From Chromatiales bacterium (lineage in GTDB: Bacteria > Pseudomonadota > Gammaproteobacteria > JAHELT01): a stretch of 45,915 nucleotides of DNA. Each line of letters begins with the position of its first letter. Within the stretch, counting starts at the first letter, position 1. The position numbers and the translations under genes were made by a program. Shown here piece by piece: positions 1-8,273 of the stretch. Location of the stretch: assembly GCA_024644045.1 (NCBI GenBank), contig JAHELT010000019.1, positions 1 to 45,915 of the forward strand. Direction: 5' to 3'. The notes under the pieces are model-generated. The model searched no databases. It had not been told where the DNA came from and worked only from the letters and a program-made list of their open reading frames with translations.

Positions 1-1328
1 CCGACAAGAACGCGGCGCCGCTGCACCCGATTCGTGGTCAGTTACCGCTGCCGCACGAGCGTCCCAACGGCTGCAACTTCGGCCCGCGCTGCGACCATTT
101 TCAGGAAAACCGTTGCGATCGTGGCATTATCGGCATGGACTATGTAAGTGGCGCCAGCGGCTCGGACCATCGGGTGCGCTGCCTGCGCTGGAACGAAATC
201 GATTACGGCGCTGAAGTGGCGCACGGCGATCCGAAGCCGCCGATGGAGTTCGGCGACGAAGTACTCTCGGTAGAAAACATGCAGAAGTACTACGAAGTGC
301 ATGACCGCTCGCTGGCCGCGCTGATCAAGGGCGGATCGGTGCGCTACGTGAAAGCAAACGAGTCATTGAATTTCTCCGCGCGCGAGGGTGAAACGGTCGC
401 TATCGTGGGCGAATCGGGGTGCGGAAAATCCACCTTCGCAAAAGTGCTGATGGGTCTGGAAACCGCGACCGACGGCGAGATCGAGCACGACGGCAAACCG
501 ATCGGCCAGGTAGACGTGCGGCATCGCTCCACGGAGCAGATCCGCGGCCTGCAGATGGTTTTCCAGAATCCGTTCGACACCTTGAATCCCAGCCATACGG
601 TGGGCGCGCAGATCGCGCGCGTGATCAGAAAGTTCGGGGTCGAATCGGACGCGGACAAGATCCGCGAGCGGGTCATGAAACTGCTGGATATCGTCAAGCT
701 GCCGCGCGATTTCTTCTACCGCCGGCCGCGCCAGCTCTCGGGCGGTCAGAAGCAGCGCATCGGCATCGCGCGCGCTTTTGCCGGCAATCCGTCGATGGTC
801 ATCGCCGACGAGCCGGTATCCGCGCTCGACGTATCGGTGGCCGCCGCGGTCACCGAGCTGCTGATGGAGATCCAGCGCGAGCACAAGACCACGCTGCTGT
901 TCATCAGCCACGACCTCAGCGTGGTGCGCTACCTGGCTGACCGCATCGTGGTGATGTATCTCGGTCAGATCATGGAGCGCGGGACCACCGATGAGATCTT
1001 CGCCCCGCCCTACCACCCCTACACCGAGGCACTGCTGTCCGCGGTGCCGATTGCCGATCCGGAGGTCACGAAACGCGAGATAGTGCTCGAAGGCAACCTC
1101 CCCAGCGTGATGAACCCGCCGGCCGGGTGCCCCTTCAGCACGCGCTGTCCGCGCAAGCTGGGTGATATCTGCGACAACGAGCGTCCGCCGGTGCACCTGA
1201 CGAACACCGGCCATGCGATCGCGTGCCACATTCCGCTGGAACAGCTGCGCGAGGTCGAGCCGGTCATCAACGTCCCGTCGCTGGACGAGCGACTGCACGT
1301 GAAAAAGCCGGAGATGGTCGCGGATTGA
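1..1328 (+). CDS. Dipeptide/oligopeptide ABC transporter, fused dual ATPase protein (5' end outside window)
   Basis: The reading frame is open from the first bases (codons start at base 3), so the gene begins upstream. The first visible residues form the cysteine-containing C-terminal tail typical of oligopeptide ATPases (NGCNFGPRC), which closes a first ATPase domain lying outside the window. A second complete ATPase follows: Walker [11 protein letters not shown]-loop VFQNP, signature LSGGQKQR, Walker B VIADEPVSALD, switch His in ISHDLS, and a second tail with CPFSTRC and IACHI. The tandem layout matches peptide importers in which one polypeptide supplies both ATP-hydrolysing subunits at the inner membrane. 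The permeases and binding protein should lie upstream. The substrate cannot be read from the sequence; peptides or nickel-type ligands are the usual cargo. Confidence 0.93.
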   Translation, partial: DKNAAPLHPIRGQLPLPHERPNGCNFGPRCDHFQENRCDRGIIGMDYVSGASGSDHRVRCLRWNEIDYGAEVAHGDPKPPMEFGDEVLSVENMQKYYEVHDRSLAALIKGGSVRYVKANESLNFSAREGETVAIVGESGCGKSTFAKVLMGLETATDGEIEHDGKPIGQVDVRHRSTEQIRGLQMVFQNPFDTLNPSHTVGAQIARVIRKFGVESDADKIRERVMKLLDIVKLPRDFFYRRPRQLSGGQKQRIGIARAFAGNPSMVIADEPVSALDVSVAAAVTELLMEIQREHKTTLLFISHDLSVVRYLADRIVVMYLGQIMERGTTDEIFAPPYHPYTEALLSAVPIADPEVTKREIVLEGNLPSVMNPPAGCPFSTRCPRKLGDICDNERPPVHLTNTGHAIACHIPLEQLREVEPVINVPSLDERLHVKKPEMVAD

Positions 1329-1376
1329 CCCGCACGGGCACACCCCCGAGGTGCGGGCTGCTTTCAGGAGTCTAGT

Positions 1377-1700
1377 ATGGGCACAGAATCTACGTGTGAG
1401 CTGGTGGAATTCAAAGTCGAATCCGCACGCTTCCTCAATATCGAACCACGCCCGCGCGCCGACTCGCCGCAGGACCTGGAGCAGACACTGCTCGAGCTGG
1501 TTAAACGGGAACTGGAAAGCACCTCGCACACGTGCGGCGACGGGTGCGACTGCGTGGTCGGCGAGCCGGTCGCGGTGGTGAGCCGCGAGCAGATCAAGAA
1601 GGTCTCAGACGGTACCTATACGGCCTGGTATCAGGTGGTGCTGACCAAGTACCGCACGCAGGGCGAGTGCATGCCGGCCGAGGACGAATCCCCCGCCTGA
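1377..1700 (+). CDS. Small hypothetical protein, 107 aa, Cys-rich centre
   Basis: This short gene starts at an ATG preceded by AGGAG at about 6 nt, 48 nt after the ABC ATPase stop and on the same strand, so it may be co-transcribed. The product is acidic and soluble, with no signal peptide or membrane segment. A compact cysteine cluster (CGDGCDC, around residues 53-59) sits between an N-terminal helical part and a C-terminal part that looks like a beta strand (TAWYQVVLTKYRT). The cluster could bind metal or be redox active, but this is only inference. I do not recognise the family. Confidence 0.7.
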   Translation: MGTESTCELVEFKVESARFLNIEPRPRADSPQDLEQTLLELVKRELESTSHTCGDGCDCVVGEPVAVVSREQIKKVSDGTYTAWYQVVLTKYRTQGECMPAEDESPA

Positions 1701-1705
1701 CGACA

Positions 1706-1897
1706 GGGACTGTCCCCCCCCGCACCGGTCAGTAAGATCGATGCGCTCGAGACCCGGCAACCGGGGCACTACCCACATTGCGGCCGACGGGGACTGTCCC
1801 CGTCTGGCGAGAAATCGTCACACCCGCTGTTCAGCGAGCGAGACTCCCGGACCAAAGGCGATGTGACGATTTCTCGCCAGATTGGGGAATGTCCCCG
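1706..1897. repeat. REP-like palindromic element with GGGGACTGTCCCC motifs
   Basis: The motif GGGGACTGTCCCC occurs at 1789-1801. A near copy lies at 1706-1717 and a variant, GGGGAATGTCCCC, at 1884-1896. Next to the inner copies is a perfect 20-bp inverted repeat (1803-1822 against 1862-1881), so 1788-1897 can fold into a long hairpin with a 39-nt loop. GC-rich palindromes of this kind are typical of REP/REPIN elements mobilised in trans by TnpA-REP (Y1) transposases. No such transposase is in the window. The element overlaps the 3' end of the amidotransferase gene on the minus strand. Confidence 0.75.
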
Positions 1898-2598
1898 ACC
1901 CAGACCGCGAGGAAGCGGTGCAGCCAGTGTTCTATCACGGGCCCGAAACGCTGGTTGTCGCGCAGTTGCCGCTCGACCGCGTGCACGCTCGGGAAACCGG
2001 GCAGCGCGTGTCCCGAGGACTCCAGCCAGCGGCGCAACATGCTGCCCGTGACCTCCGGGTGGAACTGGACGGCATAAGCGTTGTCGCCGTACACGAAGGC
2101 CTGCTCGGGGTAGACCTCACCGCAAGCCAGCCGGCGGCAGCCCGGGGGCAGCTCGAATCCTTCCTGATGCCACTGGTAGAAACGGCTGCGCGGGGGCAGA
2201 AAATCGCCGGCGTCCGGCGCCGGCAGCACTTCGTGATAGCCGACTTCGTGCACACCACCGGCGTGAGGGGCGACGCGCGCGCCGAGCACCCTCGCGAGCA
2301 TCTGCCCGCCCAGACAGATTCCGAAGTAGGGTTTGCCGGTTGCCAGCCAGCGCTCGATCCAGGCGAGCTCGCCCGGTATGGACGAGCCGCGGTGAGCATC
2401 GTTGGCGCTCTCCAGACCGCCGTAAACGATGCTTGCTTGCAGCGCGGGGTCCGCCGGGTCGGGCAGACTGTCACCCTGGACCGTGTAAACGCTGCGCAGG
2501 CGCCAGCCGTTCGCCGCGAGAAACCGTGCAGCAAGATCGTCGTCACGCTCCTCGCTGCCGTGGCGCACGAGGACCACCGTTCTGTCCGGCGCCGTCAC
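1831..2598 (-). CDS. Class I glutamine amidotransferase-like protein
   Basis: The 255-residue product has the class I amidotransferase (triad) core, with nucleophile Cys95 in GICLGGQ and the catalytic His180/Glu182 pair in QFHPE. It resembles stand-alone GMP-synthase-like amidotransferases, which hydrolyse glutamine or a gamma-glutamyl compound; no synthetase domain is attached. It starts with GTG, and its first four bases overlap the stop of the upstream tRNA-editing gene (GTGA), so the two are translationally coupled. The last 22 or so residues are encoded by the REP-like palindrome and its loop, so the natural C-terminus was probably replaced when the element arrived. The substrate is unknown. 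Confidence 0.88.
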   Translation of the reverse strand: MTAPDRTVVLVRHGSEERDDDLAARFLAANGWRLRSVYTVQGDSLPDPADPALQASIVYGGLESANDAHRGSSIPGELAWIERWLATGKPYFGICLGGQMLARVLGARVAPHAGGVHEVGYHEVLPAPDAGDFLPPRSRFYQWHQEGFELPPGCRRLACGEVYPEQAFVYGDNAYAVQFHPEVTGSMLRRWLESSGHALPGFPSVHAVERQLRDNQRFGPVIEHWLHRFLAVWVGDIPQSGEKSSHRLWSGSLAR

Positions 2599-3302
2599 TC
2601 GGCGAACACCACCGCCACGCGCCGGTTGTGCTTGCCTTTCTTCTCGATCTTGTCGACCCGCACCGGTCCGATTTCACCGGTCGAGGCGACATGCGTGCCG
2701 CCGCAGGGCTGCAGGTCGACACCTTCGAAATGCACCAGCCGCACGTGTCCCGAGCCGCTCGGCGGCTGCACCGACATGGTACGCACGAGCTCGAGGTTGC
2801 CGGCCAGCTCGGCGTCAGTGATCCAGCGCATGCTCATCGGATGGTCTTCCGCAATAATGCGGTTCAGCGCTTCCGTCACCTGCTGCTTGTCCAGCGTTTC
2901 CTGCATGTCGAAATCCAGGCGGCCGCGTCCGTCGCTGATCGAACCGCCGGTCACGCCGTGGGGTATGACGGCGCACAGGACATGCATGCAGCTGTGCATG
3001 CGCATCAGGCGGTGACGGCGATCCCAGTCGATGCGGGCCGTGATCTGCGTGCCGACCGCCGGTGCCTCGGCGTGCTCGTCGAGCAGATGCAGAATATCGC
3101 CGCTGGCCTCGTCCTTACGCGTATCCAGCACTGCCATCTCACGCCCGCCGGCGTCGACCAGCTTGCCCGTATCGCCGGGTTGACCGCCGCCCATGCAGTA
3201 GAACACCGTACGATCGAGCACCACGCCCCGGCCGTCGGAACGCAGCACTTCGGCCGTGCACTCACGCAGATAACCGTCTTCGCGAAACAGCTCCTCGGTC
3301 AC
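2595..3302 (-). CDS. AlaX-type alanyl-tRNA editing protein
   Basis: This 235-residue protein matches the free-standing editing domain of alanyl-tRNA synthetase (AlaX/SAD family), which hydrolyses mischarged Ser- or Gly-tRNA(Ala). The zinc-binding set is present: H103 and H107 (HSCMH) and C200 and H204 (CGGTH). An early glycine-rich segment (MGGGQPGDTG) is typical of the family. The GTG start is preceded by AAAGGAAA, and the stop overlaps the start of the amidotransferase gene. Its length fits the short to medium AlaX class without the synthetase's C-Ala domain. The link with the downstream amidotransferase is by operon structure only. Confidence 0.9.
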   Translation of the reverse strand: MTEELFREDGYLRECTAEVLRSDGRGVVLDRTVFYCMGGGQPGDTGKLVDAGGREMAVLDTRKDEASGDILHLLDEHAEAPAVGTQITARIDWDRRHRLMRMHSCMHVLCAVIPHGVTGGSISDGRGRLDFDMQETLDKQQVTEALNRIIAEDHPMSMRWITDAELAGNLELVRTMSVQPPSGSGHVRLVHFEGVDLQPCGGTHVASTGEIGPVRVDKIEKKGKHNRRVAVVFAE

Positions 3303-3434
3303 GCCACCGTTTCCTTTGATTCATGCACCAGGCACAACCTTACCTGCTTTTAGCACAGGGCGAAACGACCCCGGGGCGCACGCGTTCGAACGGTTGAGTT
3401 ATCATCCGTCTACCCGCAGCGCGCCGGACGAAGC

Positions 3435-5054
3435 ATGAACATTTACGAACGCGACCTCGACAAGAACTCCGCCAACTACGCACCGCTCACCCCGCTCAGC
3501 TTTCTCGCGCGCGCGGCCGTCGTGTATCCCCATAAGGCCGCTGTGATCGACGGCACGCGCCGAGTCACCTACAGCGAGTTGCACGTACGCTGCCGGCGCC
3601 TGGCCTCAGCGCTGCGCCGGCACGGCATCGGGGCCGGCGACACGGTCTCGATCATCGCGCCCAACACCCCGGCGCTGCTCGAGGCGCACTACGGCATTCC
3701 GGGAGCCGGGGCGGTGCTCAATGCGCTGAACACGCGCCTCGACGCCGCGACCCTGCGTTTCATTCTCGAGCACGGCGAGGCCAAGGCGGTGATCGTCGAC
3801 CGTATCTTTGCCGGGGTGATGGGTGAGGCGCTGCGCGGTCTGGCCGGGCAGCCGCTGGTCGTCGACGTCGACAATCCCGGCAACGAAACCGGCGAGGCGC
3901 TGGGCGGAATCGAGTACGAGGCGCTGCTCGCGCAGGGTGACGAGTCCGAGCCCTGGGCGGTGCCGCAGGACGAGTGGCAGGCGATCGCGCTGAACTACAC
4001 CTCGGGCACGACCGGTAATCCCAAGGGCGTGGTGTACCACCATCGCGGCGCGTACCTGAACGCCCTGGGCAACGCCCTGGCATTCAACGTCAACCCGCAC
4101 AGCGTCTATCTCTGGACCCTGCCGATGTTCCATTGCAACGGCTGGACGTACCCGTGGGCGGTCACCGCGGCCGGGGGCACGCACATCTGTCTGCGGGCGG
4201 TGGACCCGGCGCTGATATTTCCGGCGATCGTCGAGCACCGGGTGACCCACATGTGCGGCGCGCCCGTGGTCTTGAACATGCTGATCAACGCGCCGGATGG
4301 GATCAAGCGGACGTTCACACACACGGTCGAGGTCGCCACCGGCGGGGCGGCGCCGCCGAGCGCGGTGATACGGCGCATGCAACAGATGGGGTTTCACGTC
4401 GTGCACCTGTACGGACTTACGGAGACCTACGGCCCCGCGACGCTGTGCGCCTGGCAGGACGAATGGGACGCGCTGGACGCCGACGCCCAGGCACACAAAG
4501 CGGCACGCCAGGGCGTTCGCTATCAGACGCTCGAGGACACCCAGGTCATGCAAGCAGCGGGCATGCAAAACGTCGCGCCCGACGGCGAGACGATCGGTGA
4601 GCTCATGGTGCGCGGCAACACCGTTATGAAAGGTTACCTGAAGAACCCGCAGGCGACGCGCGAGGCCTTTGCCGGCGGCTGGTTTCACACCGGCGATCTC
4701 GCCGTCATGCATGCCGACGGCTACGCGGAGGTCAAGGACCGCGCGAAGGACATCATCATCTCGGGCGGTGAAAACATCTCGAGCCTCGAGGTGGAGGAAG
4801 CGCTCTACAAGCACCCGGCGGTGCTGGAAGCCGCGGTCGTCGCACGCCCGGATGATCACTGGGGTGAGACCCCGTGCGCGTTCGTCACGCTGAAACCCGG
4901 CGAGCAGACCGGCGGGGACGAGATCATCGCCTACTGCCGCGACAACATGGCACACTTCAAGGTGCCCAGGACCGTGGTGTTCGGCGAGCTGCCGAAGACG
5001 TCGACGGGAAAAATTCAGAAAGTGGTGCTGCGCGAACGCGCCAGGGCGCTGTAG
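3435..5054 (+). CDS. AMP-dependent acyl-CoA synthetase (fatty acid--CoA ligase family)
   Basis: The 539-residue protein is an ANL-superfamily adenylate-forming ligase that activates a carboxylic acid with ATP and CoA. The P-loop-like motif TSGTTGNPKGV lies near residue 190, GLTETYGP near residue 333, the hinge region around GWFHTGDLAV, and the catalytic lysine motif TSTGKIQK near the C-terminus. No signal peptide or membrane segment is seen. It closely resembles proteobacterial medium-chain or methylmercaptopropionate-type CoA ligases; the exact acid cannot be assigned. It ends 23 nt before aidB on the same strand, so the two are probably co-transcribed. The ATG follows a GGACGAAG ribosome-binding region. 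Confidence 0.92.
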   Translation: MNIYERDLDKNSANYAPLTPLSFLARAAVVYPHKAAVIDGTRRVTYSELHVRCRRLASALRRHGIGAGDTVSIIAPNTPALLEAHYGIPGAGAVLNALNTRLDAATLRFILEHGEAKAVIVDRIFAGVMGEALRGLAGQPLVVDVDNPGNETGEALGGIEYEALLAQGDESEPWAVPQDEWQAIALNYTSGTTGNPKGVVYHHRGAYLNALGNALAFNVNPHSVYLWTLPMFHCNGWTYPWAVTAAGGTHICLRAVDPALIFPAIVEHRVTHMCGAPVVLNMLINAPDGIKRTFTHTVEVATGGAAPPSAVIRRMQQMGFHVVHLYGLTETYGPATLCAWQDEWDALDADAQAHKAARQGVRYQTLEDTQVMQAAGMQNVAPDGETIGELMVRGNTVMKGYLKNPQATREAFAGGWFHTGDLAVMHADGYAEVKDRAKDIIISGGENISSLEVEEALYKHPAVLEAAVVARPDDHWGETPCAFVTLKPGEQTGGDEIIAYCRDNMAHFKVPRTVVFGELPKTSTGKIQKVVLRERARAL

Positions 5055-5077
5055 GCGCCCCGGTCGAAGAGAGCGAT

Positions 5078-6712
5078 ATGGTGCAACCCGATCCGTGGCA
5101 GAACGAGCCGCTCAACCACCCGCCGCCGCTCGAGGACTATGACATGTTTTCCAGCGACCTCGCGCTGGTCGACGCGGTAAAACGGGAGGGCGCCGCCTGG
5201 TGCGAAGCGCGTTTGCGCACGTTTGGTGAAGGCTGCGGCAGTGCCGGGCTGCTGCACGCTGCCGCGCTGGCCAATCGCCATCCCCCCGAGCTGCACACCC
5301 ATGACCGCTTCGGCCGCCGGATCGACGAGGTGGGTTTTCACCCCGCCTACCACCAGCTCATGGCTCACCAGTTCGGGCACGGTATGCATTCCATCGCCTG
5401 GACCGCCGGGCGCCCCGGCGCGCACGTAGCGCACGCGGCAATGGTTTATATGATGTCGCAAACCGAGACCGGCGTCTGCTGTCCGGCCGCCATGACCTAT
5501 GCCGCGATACCCTCGTTGCGCACGACGCCGGCGGTCGCAGACGAGTGGCTCCCGCGCATCCTCGTCGAGGACTACGACGGCGATTTTCGCCCGGCCGGCG
5601 AAAAACGTGCGGTGACGGTTGGCATGGCGATGACCGAGAAGCAGGGCGGCTCCGACGTGCGCGCCAACACCACGCGCGCGGCTCCCACGGGCGAGGACGG
5701 CGCGTTTCTGTTGAACGGCCATAAATGGTTCTGCTCGGCGCCCATGTCGGACGCGTTCCTGACCCTGGCTTACACGGACCACGGCCTTTCCTGTTTTCTG
5801 GTGCCGCGCTGGCAACCCGACGGGCAGCGCAACCGGTTCTGCATCCAGCGCCTCAAGGACAAGTGCGGCAACCGCTCCAACGCGTCCGCCGAGATCGAGT
5901 ATCACGATACCTGGTGCCGGCTGCTGGGCGAGGACGGCGACGGTGTGCGCACGATCATCGATATGGTGCATCACACGCGTCTGGATGCCTCGCTGGCACC
6001 GGCGGGCATCATGCGCCAGGCGCTGGTTCAGGCCATTCACCACGCGCACCACCGCACGGCGTTTCAAAAGAGGCTTATCGATCAGCCGCTGATGCGGAAC
6101 GTGCTGGCCGACATGGCTCTGGAAGTCGAGGCGGCGCTGCTGATGGTCATGCGCATCGCCCGTGCCTTCGACGAGACGGAAGACAGCGAGCAGGCGCGTG
6201 CCTTTTCGCGGATCGCGACGGCGATCACGAAATTCTGGATCAACAAACGCACGCCGAACCTGGTGTACGAAGCCATGGAGTGCCTGGGCGGCGGCGGTTA
6301 CGTGGAAGAGTCGGTGCTGCCGCGCCTGTACCGGGAGGCGCCGCTGAACAGCATCTGGGAGGGGTCGGGTAATGTCATCGCGCTGGATATTCTGCGCGCG
6401 CTGGCACGTCACCCGGAAAGCGGCGAGGCGTTCCGCGATGAACTGCGCCTGGCGCGCGGTCAGGATGCGCGGTTCGACGCGGCGCTGCAATCGCTGGACG
6501 CGCAGCTGCAGTCGGTTACCGAATCGAGCGCGCGGGCGCTGGCTGAACGCCTGGCGATACTGCTCCAGGCGGCGCTGATGCTGCGCCACGCCGACGCGCG
6601 CGGCGCAGCATTCTGTGGGCTCAGGCTCGGCGAGAACGCGGGGCGGGTCTACGGCGCAAACCCCGGCTCGAGCAGTGTCAATGCGTTGCTGGAGCACGCC
6701 TGGCCCGGCTGA
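5078..6712 (+). CDS. aidB: AidB-like acyl-CoA dehydrogenase (adaptive response to alkylation)
   Basis: The 544-residue product matches E. coli AidB (541 aa) along its whole length. Shared features are an N-terminal segment rich in NPPEL-like motifs, MTEKQGGSD followed by NTTRA, the FAD-domain motif LVGHKWF-like (LLNGHKWF), KDKCGNRSNAS, and the C-terminal EAMECLGGGGY, LPRLYREAPLNSIWEGSGN. AidB is a flavoprotein induced by alkylating agents that binds DNA and is thought to protect it; its dehydrogenase activity is weak. The ATG at 5078 was chosen because homology starts there; an upstream in-frame extension would run into the ligase gene. Ada-like and ATL genes elsewhere in the window fit an alkylation response. 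A role as an ordinary acyl-CoA dehydrogenase partnering the upstream ligase is the alternative. Confidence 0.88.
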   Translation: MVQPDPWQNEPLNHPPPLEDYDMFSSDLALVDAVKREGAAWCEARLRTFGEGCGSAGLLHAAALANRHPPELHTHDRFGRRIDEVGFHPAYHQLMAHQFGHGMHSIAWTAGRPGAHVAHAAMVYMMSQTETGVCCPAAMTYAAIPSLRTTPAVADEWLPRILVEDYDGDFRPAGEKRAVTVGMAMTEKQGGSDVRANTTRAAPTGEDGAFLLNGHKWFCSAPMSDAFLTLAYTDHGLSCFLVPRWQPDGQRNRFCIQRLKDKCGNRSNASAEIEYHDTWCRLLGEDGDGVRTIIDMVHHTRLDASLAPAGIMRQALVQAIHHAHHRTAFQKRLIDQPLMRNVLADMALEVEAALLMVMRIARAFDETEDSEQARAFSRIATAITKFWINKRTPNLVYEAMECLGGGGYVEESVLPRLYREAPLNSIWEGSGNVIALDILRALARHPESGEAFRDELRLARGQDARFDAALQSLDAQLQSVTESSARALAERLAILLQAALMLRHADARGAAFCGLRLGENAGRVYGANPGSSSVNALLEHAWPG

Positions 6713-6758
6713 GGCTGCGACACGCCGGGAACGAATCAACCAGAATCAAGGAGACACG

Positions 6759-7130
6759 ATGAACTGGTATATCGAAGTACTGAAGAAGTATGCGACGTTC
6801 AACGGCCGGGCCCGGCGCAAGGAGTACTGGTTCTTTGCGCTGTTCAATTTGATTTTTACCATCGTGGCTGCCGTCGTCGATAACCTGCTCGGCACCTTCA
6901 GCCCCGAGGCCGGTGTCGGCCTGCTCGGCACGATCTATCTGCTGGCGGTGCTGATACCGGCCCTGGCGGTGAGCGTGCGCAGGCTGCACGACACCGGCCG
7001 CAGCGGCTGGTGGCTGCTCATCATGCTGGTCCCGCTGATCGGCGCCATCGTGCTGCTCGTCTTCATGGTGTTGGACAGCAAACCGGAAACCAACGAGTAC
7101 GGGGTGAATCCGAAGGCCGCGGTCGCCTGA
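6759..7130 (+). CDS. DUF805 family inner-membrane protein
   Basis: The 123-residue protein starts with the DUF805 hallmark (WYIEVLKKYATFNGRARRKEYW) and has the conserved RRLHDTGRSGWW motif between hydrophobic stretches. Three or four membrane segments are visible: about residues 25-45, 55-75 and 85-105. The ATG at 6759 follows a strong AAGGAG. It lies 46 nt after aidB and may belong to the same transcript. DUF805 proteins (E. coli YhaH/YhaI type) have no established biochemical function; they are inner-membrane proteins. Confidence 0.9.
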   Translation: MNWYIEVLKKYATFNGRARRKEYWFFALFNLIFTIVAAVVDNLLGTFSPEAGVGLLGTIYLLAVLIPALAVSVRRLHDTGRSGWWLLIMLVPLIGAIVLLVFMVLDSKPETNEYGVNPKAAVA

Positions 7131-7190
7131 GACGCACGGGTCCGGCGAGCCGTTCTGGCGATATCCACCGGCGTCAGGCGGGCCAGGGGT

Positions 7191-8213
7191 TCACGTGACC
7201 TTCTCGTTCTGCAGCTGCGTGGCGAAGGCAACGAAGGCCCTGTTGACGACGGCCTGCATGACGCTGGCGAGCCGCTCGCTGAGGTCCTTCTTGTGCTTGT
7301 AACTGACTTCAAAAAGGTCCGCGTCGTCCTTGGCGGCGATCAGATAATCGTCACTGGTCATCAGCTCGTCCACCAGCTCGTGCTCCAGGGCGCGGATGCC
7401 GTGCCAGTGCTCCCCGGTGGCCACGACGTCGATATCCAGGACCGGACGGTGTTGCGCCACGTACTCTTTGAACAGGGTGTGCGTGTCCTCGATCTGTTCC
7501 TTCATGCGGGCGCGGTCCTCTTCGGTGTTCTTGCCGAACATCGTCAGCGTGCGCTTGAGCTCGCCGGCCTTTATCTGCTCGAACTCGACGCCGTGCGTAT
7601 CCAGCAGCCGGTGGAAGTTCGGGATCTGCGCCAGCACGCCGATCGAGCCGAGCACCGCGAACGGCGCCGCGATTATCCGGTCCGCCACGCAGGCCATCAT
7701 GTAGCCGCCGCTCGCGGCAACCTTGTCGACCGCCACGGTCATGGGAATGCCACGCGCTTTGACGCGCGTAAGCTGGGAGGCGGCGAGCCCGTGCTCGTGC
7801 ACCAGTCCGCCGGCGTTCTCGAGCCTCACCAGCACCTCGTCACGCTCGCTGGCGATTGACAGCACCGCGGTAACCTCTTCGCGCAGCGAAGCGACCGCGC
7901 TTGCTCGGATGTCACCTTTGAAAGACAGCACGAATACCCGCTTGCGGTCCTCGCTCTGCTGCTTCTTACGGGCTTTCTTGGTGCGCGCCTTGTCTTCCTT
8001 GGACGCCTTGCGGAACTTCTTCTTCGGCAGCACCCGCTGCTTGAGAACGCTTTCCAGGTGTTCGAACCGCTCGTTCAGACCCTGCACGTGCAGCTCGCCA
8101 ACCTCCCGCCCACGACGCCGCGTGGCCAGCACCAGGACCAGAATCGCGCCAATGGCGAGCACGACGGTGACGGTCTTCGCGAGAAACAATCCGTATTCGG
8201 CCAGCATTTCCAT
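7191..8213 (-). CDS. sohB: SohB-type inner-membrane S49 serine protease
   Basis: The 340-residue protein follows E. coli SohB (349 aa) from end to end. It begins EYGLFLAKTVTVVLA, a single N-terminal membrane anchor, followed by a lysine-rich charged linker (about residues 60-92) and an S49 (signal peptide peptidase A-like) domain. The probable catalytic dyad is Ser168 in VAASGGYMMA and Lys220 in AGELKRTL. SohB is a membrane-anchored peptidase whose multicopy expression suppresses htrA defects in E. coli. The gene faces the DUF805 gene convergently, with 60 nt between them. The linker is somewhat shorter than in E. coli but nothing essential is missing. Confidence 0.93.
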   Translation of the reverse strand: MEMLAEYGLFLAKTVTVVLAIGAILVLVLATRRRGREVGELHVQGLNERFEHLESVLKQRVLPKKKFRKASKEDKARTKKARKKQQSEDRKRVFVLSFKGDIRASAVASLREEVTAVLSIASERDEVLVRLENAGGLVHEHGLAASQLTRVKARGIPMTVAVDKVAASGGYMMACVADRIIAAPFAVLGSIGVLAQIPNFHRLLDTHGVEFEQIKAGELKRTLTMFGKNTEEDRARMKEQIEDTHTLFKEYVAQHRPVLDIDVVATGEHWHGIRALEHELVDELMTSDDYLIAAKDDADLFEVSYKHKKDLSERLASVMQAVVNRAFVAFATQLQNEKVT

Positions 8214-8273
8214 CAGTTTATTGTTCTACCCTTGTCATCGGTTGCCGCGTCAATGAGCAGCCGGTTGCAACGT

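Noticed and set aside
363-1529. Long antisense open frame opposite the ABC ATPase (388 aa)
   Set aside because: The product is rich in His/Arg/Val with no domain, and lies fully opposite a gene with all ABC motifs; this is a typical GC-rich antisense shadow.
3435-6712. Ligase and dehydrogenase as a dmdB-dmdC sulfur pathway pair
   Set aside because: The dehydrogenase follows AidB, not DmdC, over its whole length, and no dmdD-type hydratase follows.
5015-6739. 574-aa antisense frame opposite aidB
   Set aside because: No recognisable motifs and no ribosome-binding site; the plus strand matches AidB throughout.
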